In this document: piece by piece, positions 39,139 to 48,473 of the stretch
How positions within the stretch are numbered: position 1 is the first letter of the stretch
Layout of the letters: each line of letters opens with the position of its first letter
Assembly: GCA_031262485.1 (NCBI GenBank)
Contig: JAISHO010000035.1
Coordinates: 1-64,000, forward strand
Origin: Propionibacteriaceae bacterium
GTDB taxonomy: Bacteria; Actinomycetota; Actinomycetes; Propionibacteriales; Propionibacteriaceae
DNA: 64,000 nt
Direction: 5' to 3'
Program-made: the position numbers and the translations under genes
The notes under the pieces: model-generated
What the model was told of the DNA's origin: nothing
Databases searched by the model: none
The model's input: the letters and a program-made list of their open reading frames with translations, nothing else

Positions 39139-39705
39139 GTGGGTCTCATCGATTGGTTCAAGAGTCTCGACGACCCTTCCGAACCGCTCGCCCCGGTCGT
39201 TCCGGCTGCCCCGACGCCGGCTGACATCAACACCGCTTTGACACAGGTCGAGTCGCTCGTCGCGCAATCCCATGTCCACACCGCGATCTCCTTTAGGACT
39301 GGACGGATCACCGCTCGTCTGCGGGAGACGCTGCCGCGGATGGACACGACCGGGTTCACATCGTCCGATCACTACTCCCTCATCGCGACGGCGACGAATT
39401 ACCTGCCGGAAACCTTGAGCCACTACCTGCGCCTGCCCCGGGATTGGGCGGACAGCCGACCGATCGACCGGGGGCGCACCTCGTTGCTCGTCCTCGTCGA
39501 TCAACTCGACTTGCTCTGGGACACCGTCGACGGCATCTACGACGCCATCTTGCGCCGTGACGCCGAAGCCCTCGTCGCCCAGGGCCGTTTCTTGGCCGAA
39601 CGTTTCGATCCGAGCCGGGCTGCTTCAGTCGCCTCGACCCCGGCTCCCGCGCCCGCCCCAGCCCCCTCGACCTCCGCCGGACTGCTCGATTTGGGAGATC
39701 TATGA
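39139..39705 (+). CDS. Uncharacterised protein coupled to TelA and an AAA ATPase
   Basis: 188 residues, not recognised with confidence. It has an amphipathic N-terminus (MGLIDWFKSL), a helical core including SLIATATNYLPETLSHYLRL and a LVLVDQLDLLWDTVDGIYD-type helix, then an Ala/Pro-rich linker and the short end GLLDLGDL. TelA genes are often next to XpaC-type genes, and the YLPETLSHYL segment is faintly reminiscent of that family, but I would not assign it. It starts with GTG after a GGTGAGGG ribosome binding site and overlaps the next gene by four bases. Confidence 0.65.
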   Translation: MGLIDWFKSLDDPSEPLAPVVPAAPTPADINTALTQVESLVAQSHVHTAISFRTGRITARLRETLPRMDTTGFTSSDHYSLIATATNYLPETLSHYLRLPRDWADSRPIDRGRTSLLVLVDQLDLLWDTVDGIYDAILRRDAEALVAQGRFLAERFDPSRAASVASTPAPAPAPAPSTSAGLLDLGDL

Positions 39706-41108
39706 CCGACAGCACCCGTCACGGCGACTCCGACGCGCCCGACGACGCCACCGGGCCGATCGGGCCCGTCCCCGGTGAACCCGCCACGCGGGAGGAGATG
39801 GAGAACTTCGTCACCCAGGCGCCCGCCGTGCTCGACCGTCTCTTCGGGCAGTTGCGCCGTGTTCACCGCGATCAAGCCGATCTCGCCCAACGGCTCTCGA
39901 GCGACGATCCCTTCGACCTCAGCGGCATCGATCCCCACCTGCCCGGGGCTTTCGGCGATCTTGCCGCCCTCGACGACGCGACGGCGGCAAGCCTCGGCAC
40001 AGCGCCCTCCGCTCCGTCCGCCTCCCAGCCGGGTAGCGGATCATCCTCGACGACGGCAGTGAAAACCACCGACAACCCCTCCGCGGTGGCGGCGCCGCCC
40101 ACCGCAGGAGAGTCGGCCGAGGAGGCTGAGCCGGAAGAGGAGCCGAAGAGCCTCGAGGAACTCTTGGCCGAACTCGACGCCCTCGTCGGGCTCGCCAACG
40201 TCAAAGAGGAGATCCATCGGCAAGCGGCGATCCTCAAGATCCAAAAGCTGCGCTCCGAAGCCGGCCTCAAGGATCCGACGATCACCCGCCACCTCATCTT
40301 CACCGGCAACCCCGGCACCGGCAAGACGACGGTCGCTCGCCTCGTGGCCGGCATCTACCGGGCTCTCGGGCTCCTCTCGAAAGGCCATCTCGTCGAAGTC
40401 GACCGTTCGGAGCTCGTCGCCGGGTACCTCGGGCAGACCGCCATGAAAACCGCCGAGCAGGTCGACAAGGCCGTCGGCGGAGTCCTTTTCATCGACGAGG
40501 CCTATTCGCTGTCCGGAGATCAATACGGCGAGGAGTCGATCACGACCCTCGTCAAGGAGATGGAGGACAACCGGGGCGACCTCGTCGTCATCGTGGCCGG
40601 CTACCCCGCGCCGATGGGCGAGTTCATCGACGAGAACCCAGGGTTGCAATCGCGCTTCCGCACGACGATCACCTTCCACGACTACTCCGACGATGAATTG
40701 ACCGAGATCTTCATCGGGATGGCCGCTCAAGCCGACTACGACATCCCTGAGGAATCGATTTCCGCGTTCCACGACGTCCTGGCCCGCCAGATCCGCGATG
40801 AGACATTTGGCAACGGCCGCTTTTCTCGCAATGTCTTCGAAGCCGCCATCGGTCGTCAAGCCTGGCGCTTGCGCGATGTCGCCGAGCCGACGACGGAGCA
40901 ATTGCGCGCCTTGGCCCCCGGTGACATCGATCCCGATCGCCCCGTCGAGCCGGCCGAGGAATCATCCCAGGACACCGGTGAGTCGACGGAACAGCCCCCC
41001 GCCGATGAGGATGCGATCGTCGATCTCGCACCTGACGAAGCGGAAGCCACCGAGGTGGCGATGAGCCCGACGGAAGCCGATGAGGCGGGGGTCGGCGATG
41101 GCGCGTAA
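39702..41108 (+). CDS. CbbX/SpoVK-type AAA+ ATPase
   Basis: 468 residues. The N-terminal 145 residues are partly disordered, then comes LDALVGLANVKEEIHRQA and a single AAA+ domain. Walker A is FTGNPGTGKTTVARLVAGIY, Walker B GGVLFIDEAYSL, sensor region LVVIVAGYPAPM, arginine-finger region NPGLQSRFRTTI, and the lid segment GNGRFSRNVFEAAIGRQ. The domain is of the CbxX/CfqX class, as in CbbX, SpoVK and EccA. An acidic C-terminal tail follows. Its role in the cluster is unknown; remodelling a partner complex is a reasonable inference. Confidence 0.85.
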   Translation: MTDSTRHGDSDAPDDATGPIGPVPGEPATREEMENFVTQAPAVLDRLFGQLRRVHRDQADLAQRLSSDDPFDLSGIDPHLPGAFGDLAALDDATAASLGTAPSAPSASQPGSGSSSTTAVKTTDNPSAVAAPPTAGESAEEAEPEEEPKSLEELLAELDALVGLANVKEEIHRQAAILKIQKLRSEAGLKDPTITRHLIFTGNPGTGKTTVARLVAGIYRALGLLSKGHLVEVDRSELVAGYLGQTAMKTAEQVDKAVGGVLFIDEAYSLSGDQYGEESITTLVKEMEDNRGDLVVIVAGYPAPMGEFIDENPGLQSRFRTTITFHDYSDDELTEIFIGMAAQADYDIPEESISAFHDVLARQIRDETFGNGRFSRNVFEAAIGRQAWRLRDVAEPTTEQLRALAPGDIDPDRPVEPAEESSQDTGESTEQPPADEDAIVDLAPDEAEATEVAMSPTEADEAGVGDGA

Positions 41109-42492
41109 GCAACCGACCAGGCCGAACGCGAGGCCGTGGCCCACCTCGTCCCAGACGACCACCACGTTCGCTGGACAAACGGCGAGAGCCCAGGGTAGGT
41201 CCTCCTCGCTCGTCCCTGCGGGATCAGCTGGCGGGAAAACAGGAACCCTGGCGAAGACGACGTCCAAGCCCCCTACTCCGAACAAGAAGAAGAAGCCCTG
41301 GACGACCCCACGGTTGTTCACGTGGCTGCGCGGAGCGGGCCTCGTCGCCGTCGCAGCTGCCGCCGCCCTCGGGTTGACCGGGATAGCGCTGAGCGATTCC
41401 GCCGTCGAGGATCGCAGCCGGATCGCCGCCTCGTCGGTGCGGGCCCACGAACTCGACTCCTTGACGGCCGAAGCCCGCTCCCACGCGGCCGTCGCCTTCA
41501 TCGACCCGGCCCAGGGCGCCGAACCGATGACCGCCTTCAACGTCACCATGGGCGAGACCTATCGCACGATGCTGACGGCGATCGCCAACGATCCCGAGGA
41601 CTACATCGTCCTCGAACAACTCTCCAACAACCTCATGGCTTATGAGGAGGCGGTCCAAGAGGCCTGGGCGCTGGCCGCGAGCGATCCGGCAGCCGCCCGA
41701 ACCCAGTTCGACGCCCTCCATTCCGGCGAAGGCGCGGCCAGCGAACCCCTTGTCATCCTTGAGGCGACGCTGAGCGACCTCATCGGGCATGCGAACCATG
41801 GTTATTCCTCTGATTTCAGTCTCCCCCTCATCACCGCCGCGGGGATCATGACGGTGATCGCGACCGGTCTGCTCGGCGCCAGCCTCGTCATCGTCGCGAT
41901 GCGCACCCACCGCGTCGTCAACCCCGCTTTGCTCGGCGCCACCGCCGGCGCCCTCGTCATGACGATCGCCGTCATCGGTCTCCACCTCGAGATCGACGCC
42001 GCCGACTCCGACTTCGGCGTCGACATCCTCAGCGCGAATTACTCTCATCTCACGACGACCGACGCCTGGCATGCCCGTGAAGAAGCCGCCCTCGCCTTCC
42101 TTTCCCCCGGCCTGGACAACGAACGCTTCAACGACGCCGTGAGCTGGCTCGAGGAGGCCGAGGCGAGCTCGTATTCCAACGGGTACACCGAGACCCCTTA
42201 CCTCGACGCCATGACATCGGTGATCCTTTCGCTCAGCGGCGCGGATCCGGCGACGGCGGCCTCGACTCTCATCGCCGATCAGCCGGGTGGCGCTCCCGCC
42301 ATCGTGACGGACACCCTGTGGGCCGGGTTGGCCGAGACGCTCTCCCCCGACCTCGACGCCATCGAGGCGAGGTTCAAGGACGCCGCCACCGACGACGTCC
42401 CCACGAGGATCGCCATCACCGGCTTGGCCGCTGCTGGCACACTGGCGTTGACCGTCGTCGGTTTCCATTCTCGGCTCAAGGAGTATCGATGA
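41098..42492 (+). CDS. Four-span membrane protein with GlnX-like topology
   Basis: 464 residues. A basic, disordered cytoplasmic leader is followed by TM1 (about 79-99), an extracytoplasmic helical domain of about 140 residues, a TM2-TM3 hairpin (about 243-267 and 275-295), a second extracytoplasmic helical domain of about 140 residues, TM4 (about 437-456) and a short basic end (SRLKEYR). Two external four-helix-like domains between four spans is the layout described for mycobacterial GlnX, which relays the GlnH amino-acid signal to PknG. The assignment rests on topology and on the PknG-like kinase two genes downstream, not on sequence motifs. The start could be 41080; I prefer 41098. Confidence 0.7.
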   Translation: MARKQPTRPNARPWPTSSQTTTTFAGQTARAQGRSSSLVPAGSAGGKTGTLAKTTSKPPTPNKKKKPWTTPRLFTWLRGAGLVAVAAAAALGLTGIALSDSAVEDRSRIAASSVRAHELDSLTAEARSHAAVAFIDPAQGAEPMTAFNVTMGETYRTMLTAIANDPEDYIVLEQLSNNLMAYEEAVQEAWALAASDPAAARTQFDALHSGEGAASEPLVILEATLSDLIGHANHGYSSDFSLPLITAAGIMTVIATGLLGASLVIVAMRTHRVVNPALLGATAGALVMTIAVIGLHLEIDAADSDFGVDILSANYSHLTTTDAWHAREEAALAFLSPGLDNERFNDAVSWLEEAEASSYSNGYTETPYLDAMTSVILSLSGADPATAASTLIADQPGGAPAIVTDTLWAGLAETLSPDLDAIEARFKDAATDDVPTRIAITGLAAAGTLALTVVGFHSRLKEYR

Positions 42493-43625
42493 GCGCCCCC
42501 TGGCCTCCCGGCAGCATCGATCAACCAGGTTCCCCGCAGGAGTATCTCGCCTACCTCGACGACTTCGGCCAGTGGGTGGCGGATCTGCGCCAACAGATCG
42601 ACACGATCGACGCCGAACTGCTCAAACGGGGGCTGTCGGAAGAGGCGACGGCCGATGTCGCCGTCGCCTTGACCATCTGGCAGACCGTCAAAAACCGTTA
42701 CGACGACCTCGTGCGCACCTGGGATTCCGGACGCGTCGGCCCCACTGAACTCGATCGGCTGACCCGCTTGATCTGGGGGCGCCTCGGCGATGAGGCCAAT
42801 CCCGGCGACGCCCTCGCCACCCGTCACCTCGCCCTCAACCTGCCCGAAGCCTGCCGCTTGGCCGAAGCGCTCACCTCGCAGCTCGTCGACGACTACGACC
42901 TCACGCCGGTGACCCGCGAGATGTCGGCCCGGCTTGAGGCTTTGCGTGCCCAAGTCGAGCGTCTGCGCGAGCAGGTCGCCCTCGAACCGGCCGCCGATCA
43001 ACCACGTCTGATCGCCGTCGTCGACCAGATGGACGCCGACGTCGACGCGCTCGTCGCCAAGGCCGACCGGGGCGGCGACATCGGCGGATCGCTCGGCCCG
43101 CTCGAGATCCAGGGCGCGACGATGGAGCGCGACCTCATCGTCGGCAACGCCCAACGCCGGGCGCTCTCCGGACGATTGACGACGGTGACCGCCCAACGGA
43201 ACTCTGTTCAGCGGCGCGAAGCCGAGGTCGTCGCCCTCGTCGCCGAGGTCGCCGCTGAAGTCTCCCCACCGCCGAAATACGCCGTCCCCCGGGTCGAAGC
43301 CCTCGGGGAGATCCCGACGACGCCCGAGGCGCTCGACCGCTACGAGGCCCAGTTGATCCGCGCCAGCGCCGCCCTCGACTATGTCGAACGGGCCAACCGG
43401 GAGGCGCTCGCCGTCAAATCCGATCTGGCCGATCGGGTCGCGGATCTGCGCGCCTCAGGCGACGCGTCGATCACCGCCCTCGTCGATCAGGCGGGCGACC
43501 TTGTAGCGCAATCCCCCGCACCGATCGAGGTCATCAAGCCGCTCGTCGCCGCCTGCGAAGCGGCCCATGCCATCGCCGTGGCCAGCGCCGAGACGAGTGA
43601 GACGCCCCCGCAGGAGAGCGCGTGA
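42489..43625 (+). CDS. Coiled-coil cytoplasmic protein of the kinase cluster
   Basis: 378 residues, no family recognised. It is strongly helical, with heptad-like stretches such as LADLRQQIDTIDAELLKRG-type, then EMSARLEALRAQVERLREQ and AQRNSVQRREAEVVALVAEV. There is no signal or membrane segment. It lies between the GlnX-like gene and the PknG-like kinase, overlapping both (ATGA and GTGA), so stoichiometric cotranslation is likely. It could be a scaffold between the membrane protein and the kinase; that is inference. Confidence 0.7.
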   Translation: MSAPWPPGSIDQPGSPQEYLAYLDDFGQWVADLRQQIDTIDAELLKRGLSEEATADVAVALTIWQTVKNRYDDLVRTWDSGRVGPTELDRLTRLIWGRLGDEANPGDALATRHLALNLPEACRLAEALTSQLVDDYDLTPVTREMSARLEALRAQVERLREQVALEPAADQPRLIAVVDQMDADVDALVAKADRGGDIGGSLGPLEIQGATMERDLIVGNAQRRALSGRLTTVTAQRNSVQRREAEVVALVAEVAAEVSPPPKYAVPRVEALGEIPTTPEALDRYEAQLIRASAALDYVERANREALAVKSDLADRVADLRASGDASITALVDQAGDLVAQSPAPIEVIKPLVAACEAAHAIAVASAETSETPPQESA

Positions 43626-46036
43626 AGTGCCAGCAACCCGGCTGCACCGGGACCATCATCGACGGCTACTGCAATATCTGCGGCATGCCCCCCGACGGCG
43701 CACCGGCCAAATCGGCCATGCCGGCGCCACCCCTGTCTCCCCCGGGGGGCACGGTCCCCGCTGGCGGCACGGCGGCGGCCGTCATCCCCATCGGGGACGG
43801 CAAGGCGGGAGCCAAACCCGCCTTCGTCCAGGGCGGACCCTGCCAGATGCCCGGCTGTGACGGCACCATCGTCGACGGCTACTGCGACCACTGCGGCTCT
43901 CCCGCTGGATCGGTCGCGAACCCAGCCGCCGCTGTGGCGGCCTCGGCCCCGAGCCAGATCGAATCGACCGCCCTGGGCTCCGCCCGGCTGGGACTGCGCG
44001 CCACCCCGGTGCGCACAGCGCACACCGCCGCCTCGACGGCGGGCCGCATGGGCGCCGGCATCACGACAGTTCCGCCCGAGCCACGCAAGGATCCGGAGCA
44101 AGCGGTGCTGGCCGATCCCGTCGTGCCGGAGGAACGTCGCTTCTGCCCCACCTGCGAGGCGCCGGTCGGGCGCTCGGACGAGAACGGCCCCGGCCGTCTC
44201 GAGGGGTACTGCTCGCAGTGCCGGCAGCCTTACTCCTTCACTCCGAAGCTGAAACCGGGCGATCTGGTGGCCCACCAGTACGAGGTCCGCGGCTGCCTCG
44301 CTCACGGCGGCATGGGCTGGATCTACCTCGCCCGCGACCGCAACGTCTCCGATCGCTGGGTCGTGCTCAAGGGCCTCCTCAACGTCGGCGACGCCACCGC
44401 CGGCGCGGCCGCCATCTCGGAGCAGCGCTTCCTCGCCCAGATCGAGCATCCCCTCATCGTCGAGATCTACAACTTCGTCACCCACAACAATGCGGCTTAT
44501 ATCGTCATGGAATACGTCGACGGCCGCTCCCTCAAACAGATCCTCAAGGATCGCACCGCTGCCAACAAGGGCGTCTACGATCCTCTGCCCGTCGATCAGG
44601 CGCTGGCCTACATCTACGAGATCCTCCCCGCTTTCAGTTATCTCCATGACCACGGGTTGCTCTACTGCGATTTCAAACCTGACAACATCATCCATGTCGG
44701 CGACTCGGTCAAACTCATCGACATGGGCGGGGTCCGCCACATCGACGACGACGAGAGCCCGATCTTCGGCACTGTCGGCTTCCAAGCTCCCGAGGTCCCG
44801 CTTCAGGGATGTTCGGTCGCCTCCGACATCTACACCATCGGACGCACGCTGCTCGTGTGCTGCGCCGAGTTCCGGGGCTACCAATCGACCTACGAGACGA
44901 GCTTGCCGCCGTTCGAAGAGATCCCGCTGTTCGCCCAGTACGACTCGCTCTACCGGCTCATCCTCAAATGCTGCGCCCCCAACCCGGCCGATCGCTTCAC
45001 CTCGATCGAGGAATTGCGCCTTCAACTGCTCGGCGTCTTGCGCCAAGTGGTGGCGACGGCCACCCCGGGAGCGGCTCGGACCTCCCTGCCCTCACCGGTC
45101 TTCCATCCCCCGGTCATCGCCTCAGACAGCTTCACCTGGAAGGATCTTCCCGCTCTCGTCACTGATCCGGACGATCCGTTGGCCGACTGGCTGGCGGCGG
45201 TCGAGTCGATGCCTTTCCCTGACGACCGTCTCGACGCCCTCCTCAAACCACCGCTCAAATCACTTGATTGTTTGCTGGCTTTATGCCGCTCCGCCATCGA
45301 GATGAAACAAAAGAAGATCCTCGATGAGACGGTGGCCGCCATCCTCGACGACGACCCGTGGGAATGGCGCGCGGTGTGGATGCAGGGGTTGTCCGCCCTC
45401 CAGGACGCGCGGTGGGGTGAAGCCCAAGCCTCGTTCAACGCCGTCTACGGTCAGATCCCCGGCGAGATCGCGCCCCAGTTCACGCTCGCCCTGGCCTGCG
45501 AGTTGGCCGGCGATCTCACCATCGCCGAGAACCTCTACCAGGCTTGCGCCTCGACGGACGCCGCCTACATCACCGGGGCCGCTTTCGGTTTGGCCCGGAC
45601 CCGGAGCAAGCGCGCCGCGCGCAGCACCCCGAAGGGGAAAGTCGATCCCATCCTCGAGGCCTTGTCGATGGTCCCGCGCACGAGCGGGGGCTGGCTCGAG
45701 TCGCGTCGGCTCATGGCCGACCTGCTCGTCCGAGAGGGCACGTCGATCGCCGACCTCCAGCAGGCGTACCAGGTCACTCAGGGAGCCGGGCTCGATCCCA
45801 AGGTTCAGGCTCAACTCGACGTCAAGATCTACGAGCGCGCTCTCAAGTTCGTCGTCGCCTCCGGCGACCCAAGTCTTGGCGCGAAAATGATCGGGCATGT
45901 CGGCCTTGAGAAAAAATGGCTTCGCCCCGCCATTGAGAGGGCCCTGCGCCGCGAGGCGGAGTTGGAGTCCGACGATGCCCGTAGGATCGACCTCATCGAC
46001 CGGGCCAACACGACACGCCGCTGGACATTCCTATGA
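43622..46036 (+). CDS. PknG-type Ser/Thr protein kinase with zinc ribbons and TPR domain
   Basis: 804 residues, soluble. Two N-terminal zinc knuckles (CQQPGCTGTIIDGYCNICG and CQMPGCDGTIVDGYCDHCG) precede a rubredoxin-like pair (CPTCEAP and YCSQCRQPYS). The kinase domain follows: glycine loop LAHGGMGWIYLARD, Lys in VVLKGL, hinge VMEYVDGRSL, catalytic loop LLYCDFKPDNIIHV (a non-RD kinase), LIDMGGVRHI for DFG, and GTVGFQAPEV. The last 300 or so residues are TPR-like helices. This is the PknG plan; in mycobacteria PknG phosphorylates the FHA protein GarA to control 2-oxoglutarate metabolism. It begins with GTG, overlapping the upstream stop. Confidence 0.92.
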   Translation: MKCQQPGCTGTIIDGYCNICGMPPDGAPAKSAMPAPPLSPPGGTVPAGGTAAAVIPIGDGKAGAKPAFVQGGPCQMPGCDGTIVDGYCDHCGSPAGSVANPAAAVAASAPSQIESTALGSARLGLRATPVRTAHTAASTAGRMGAGITTVPPEPRKDPEQAVLADPVVPEERRFCPTCEAPVGRSDENGPGRLEGYCSQCRQPYSFTPKLKPGDLVAHQYEVRGCLAHGGMGWIYLARDRNVSDRWVVLKGLLNVGDATAGAAAISEQRFLAQIEHPLIVEIYNFVTHNNAAYIVMEYVDGRSLKQILKDRTAANKGVYDPLPVDQALAYIYEILPAFSYLHDHGLLYCDFKPDNIIHVGDSVKLIDMGGVRHIDDDESPIFGTVGFQAPEVPLQGCSVASDIYTIGRTLLVCCAEFRGYQSTYETSLPPFEEIPLFAQYDSLYRLILKCCAPNPADRFTSIEELRLQLLGVLRQVVATATPGAARTSLPSPVFHPPVIASDSFTWKDLPALVTDPDDPLADWLAAVESMPFPDDRLDALLKPPLKSLDCLLALCRSAIEMKQKKILDETVAAILDDDPWEWRAVWMQGLSALQDARWGEAQASFNAVYGQIPGEIAPQFTLALACELAGDLTIAENLYQACASTDAAYITGAAFGLARTRSKRAARSTPKGKVDPILEALSMVPRTSGGWLESRRLMADLLVREGTSIADLQQAYQVTQGAGLDPKVQAQLDVKIYERALKFVVASGDPSLGAKMIGHVGLEKKWLRPAIERALRREAELESDDARRIDLIDRANTTRRWTFL

Positions 46037-46056
46037 CACGAGGGAGATGGAGACTG

Positions 46057-47178
46057 ATGAACGACGGACCAGGTGTGCTCTGGCAACCCGACGAGGTTCC
46101 CCCTGAGACGGAACCCGTGTTGAGCCGCCCGCCCACGGTCGTCTCCGCCTTGCCTTCGGTCTGCCCGGCCTGTGGCGGCGAGGTCGGGATCGACGGTTAC
46201 TGCACCCAGTGCGGCACCAAGGTGAAATCCCAGCGCGACCATGACGAACAGGCCCCGGCCTCCTGGGTCGGCGGAGTGTGCGACATCGGCGTCGTCCACG
46301 CTCGCAACGAGGACGCCCTCGCGATCGCCGCCACGGATCAGCCACGCCGGGCCGTCATCGTCGTCTGCGACGGAGTGACGACCTCCGACTGCTCCGATGT
46401 CGCCTCTTTGGCGGCGGTGCGGGCGACGACGGCCTTCCTCTGGCAGAGCGAACCCCAGGGCATGGGCACTCCGGAGTCGAAGGCCGCGGCCATGCGATCC
46501 ACTGTGACGACCGCGATCGCCACCGCCAACGAGGCCGTCGTCGGCGCGACTGGGCCGGAGAGCGTGACCGGAGCGGCCGCCACCTTGGCGCTCGCCGTCG
46601 TCACCCCGGAGTCGATCGTTCACGCCAATATCGGCGACTCGCGGGTCTATTGGCTGCCCGACGAGGGCGAGGCGGTCCAATGGTCGACCGACCACTCGAT
46701 GGCGCAGATGGAGATGGACGCCGGCATCAGCCGAGCCGAAGCCGAGGCCTCCCCCTACGCCCACACGATCACGAAATGGCTGGGCCGTGACGCCACGGAT
46801 CTCGAGCCAGCCCTCGGGGAGCATCGCATCGACGCCGCCGGCTGGTTGCTCGTCTGTTCGGACGGATTGTGGAACTACGCCTCCGACCCGGCTGATCTGG
46901 CCGAGGTCTTCACCGAGGCGGCTGAGGGCAAGAATGGTTCCCCGCTCGCCATCGCCACCGCCCTCGTCGATTGGGCGACCGATCAAGGCGGCCACGACAA
47001 CATCACGGCCGCTTGTGCCCGGATCGAACCGCCTGAGGGCGCCGTCCCAGCTTCCCCCGCCGTTGTGGCCGGCGCCGCGGCCGACGACGAGCCCACCCCA
47101 CTCGACGCGGAGGATGTGACGATGCCGATGATGCCTCCGGCGGGCGTCACCTCCCCCCTGGACCCCACCGACGGATGA
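46057..47178 (+). CDS. PP2C-type protein phosphatase with N-terminal zinc ribbon
   Basis: 373 residues. The zinc ribbon CPACGGEVGIDGYCTQCG mirrors the DGYCxxCG modules of the kinase. The PP2C domain has the metal ligands in VHARNEDALAI and VVCDGVTTSD, then AATLALAVV, ANIGDSRVYWL, LLVCSDGLWNYA and the C-terminal GGHDNITAA. The tail is Pro/Ala/Asp-rich. It probably reverses phosphorylation by the upstream kinase. I chose ATG 46057, which follows GGAGATGGAGACTG; ATG 46033, which overlaps the kinase stop, is the alternative. Confidence 0.92.
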   Translation: MNDGPGVLWQPDEVPPETEPVLSRPPTVVSALPSVCPACGGEVGIDGYCTQCGTKVKSQRDHDEQAPASWVGGVCDIGVVHARNEDALAIAATDQPRRAVIVVCDGVTTSDCSDVASLAAVRATTAFLWQSEPQGMGTPESKAAAMRSTVTTAIATANEAVVGATGPESVTGAAATLALAVVTPESIVHANIGDSRVYWLPDEGEAVQWSTDHSMAQMEMDAGISRAEAEASPYAHTITKWLGRDATDLEPALGEHRIDAAGWLLVCSDGLWNYASDPADLAEVFTEAAEGKNGSPLAIATALVDWATDQGGHDNITAACARIEPPEGAVPASPAVVAGAAADDEPTPLDAEDVTMPMMPPAGVTSPLDPTDG

Positions 47179-47189
47179 GACACTGAACC

Positions 47190-48470
47190 ATGGCCCTTTT
47201 CACTTCAACCGTCTATCAGAACGAATTCCTCGCCCGCGGTTCGACCGATGTCAACGCGATCGTCACGATCACCTGCGCCGAGGCCGGGGTGGCCGGACAG
47301 ACCGGAGCCGGCGACGTCGGCGAGATCATCATGGTGGACACCTCCGCCTCGATGGGACGGATCAACATGGATGCCGCTAAGCGCGCCGCCATGGTCGCCG
47401 TCGACACCATCGTCGACGGCACCTGGTTCTCCATCGTGGCCGGCAGCCATCAGGCGTATCTGGCGTATCCGCGCGTCAGCCATGGCGCTGGCATGGTGCA
47501 GATGAACTCCGAGCACCGGACGAAGGCCAAGCAGGCCATCACCTTGTTCCGGGCCGACGGCGGCACGGCCATGGGATCTTGGCTCCTCCTCGCCCGAAAA
47601 CTCTTCGCCTCCATTCCGAGCCTGGTCGGCAAGCACGCCATCCTCCTGACCGATGGTGAGAACCACAACGAGGCGCCGGAACAATTGGACGCCTCGATCC
47701 GCGCCTGCATCGGGCAATTCCAAGTCGATTGCCGAGGCATCGGGGTCGATTGGCAGGTGGGCGAGATCCGCAAGATCGCCCAGGCCCTCCTCGGCACCGT
47801 CGACGTCATCCCCGGGCCGGCCGAATTGCCACAGGTCTTCCACGACCTCATCGCCCGTTCCATGGGGCGCGGCGTGCCGGACGCCCAATTGAGGGTGTGG
47901 ACGCCGCAAGACGCCCAGATCCTTTTCGTCCGCCAAGTCTCCCCCGAAGTCGAGGATCTCTCCCGCCGTGGCACGCTGGCAGCGCCCTTGACCCAGGCCT
48001 ATCCGACCGGAGCCTGGGGCGACGAGTCGCGCGATTACCACATCGGGATCCGGCTGCCGGCCAAAGCCATCGGAACCGAGCAATTGGCCGCCCGCGTCCA
48101 ACTGGCGGTCAACACCGACATCCTCACCCAAGGCCTCATCAAGGCACGGTGGTCGGCTGATCCGGTGCTGACGGCGCGGATCAGCCCCGAGGTGGCCCAC
48201 TACACCGGGCAGACCGAATTGGCCTCTGCCATCCAAGAGGGTTTGGCGGCCAAGGCGATGGGCGACGAGCCGACCTCCACCGTCAAATTGGGCCGGGCCG
48301 TCCAATTAGCAGCTGAGACGGGCAACACCGAGGCGACTGACCGTTTGCGGAAAGTCGTCGACATCGTCGACGCCGTCACCGGTACAGTCAGGCTGAAGAA
48401 AAACATCGATAAAGCCGATGAGATGGCGCTCGACACGGCGTCGACCCGTACGACAAGGATCAGGGGCTGA
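47190..48470 (+). CDS. VWA-domain protein of the kinase cluster
   Basis: 426 residues, cytoplasmic. A von Willebrand factor A domain carries the MIDAS residues: IIMVDTSASMGR (DxSxS), the Thr in RADGGTAMGSWLLLARK, and the Asp in ILLTDGENHN. A beta-rich middle region and a helical end (EGLAAKAMGDEPTSTVKLG) follow. VWA + PP2C + kinase is the phosphorylation triad described for Ter/TerY-type stress systems and for PknG neighbourhoods. Eleven bases separate it from the phosphatase; the ribosome binding site is weak (GAGA). Confidence 0.9.
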   Translation: MALFTSTVYQNEFLARGSTDVNAIVTITCAEAGVAGQTGAGDVGEIIMVDTSASMGRINMDAAKRAAMVAVDTIVDGTWFSIVAGSHQAYLAYPRVSHGAGMVQMNSEHRTKAKQAITLFRADGGTAMGSWLLLARKLFASIPSLVGKHAILLTDGENHNEAPEQLDASIRACIGQFQVDCRGIGVDWQVGEIRKIAQALLGTVDVIPGPAELPQVFHDLIARSMGRGVPDAQLRVWTPQDAQILFVRQVSPEVEDLSRRGTLAAPLTQAYPTGAWGDESRDYHIGIRLPAKAIGTEQLAARVQLAVNTDILTQGLIKARWSADPVLTARISPEVAHYTGQTELASAIQEGLAAKAMGDEPTSTVKLGRAVQLAAETGNTEATDRLRKVVDIVDAVTGTVRLKKNIDKADEMALDTASTRTTRIRG

Positions 48471-48473
48471 GAT

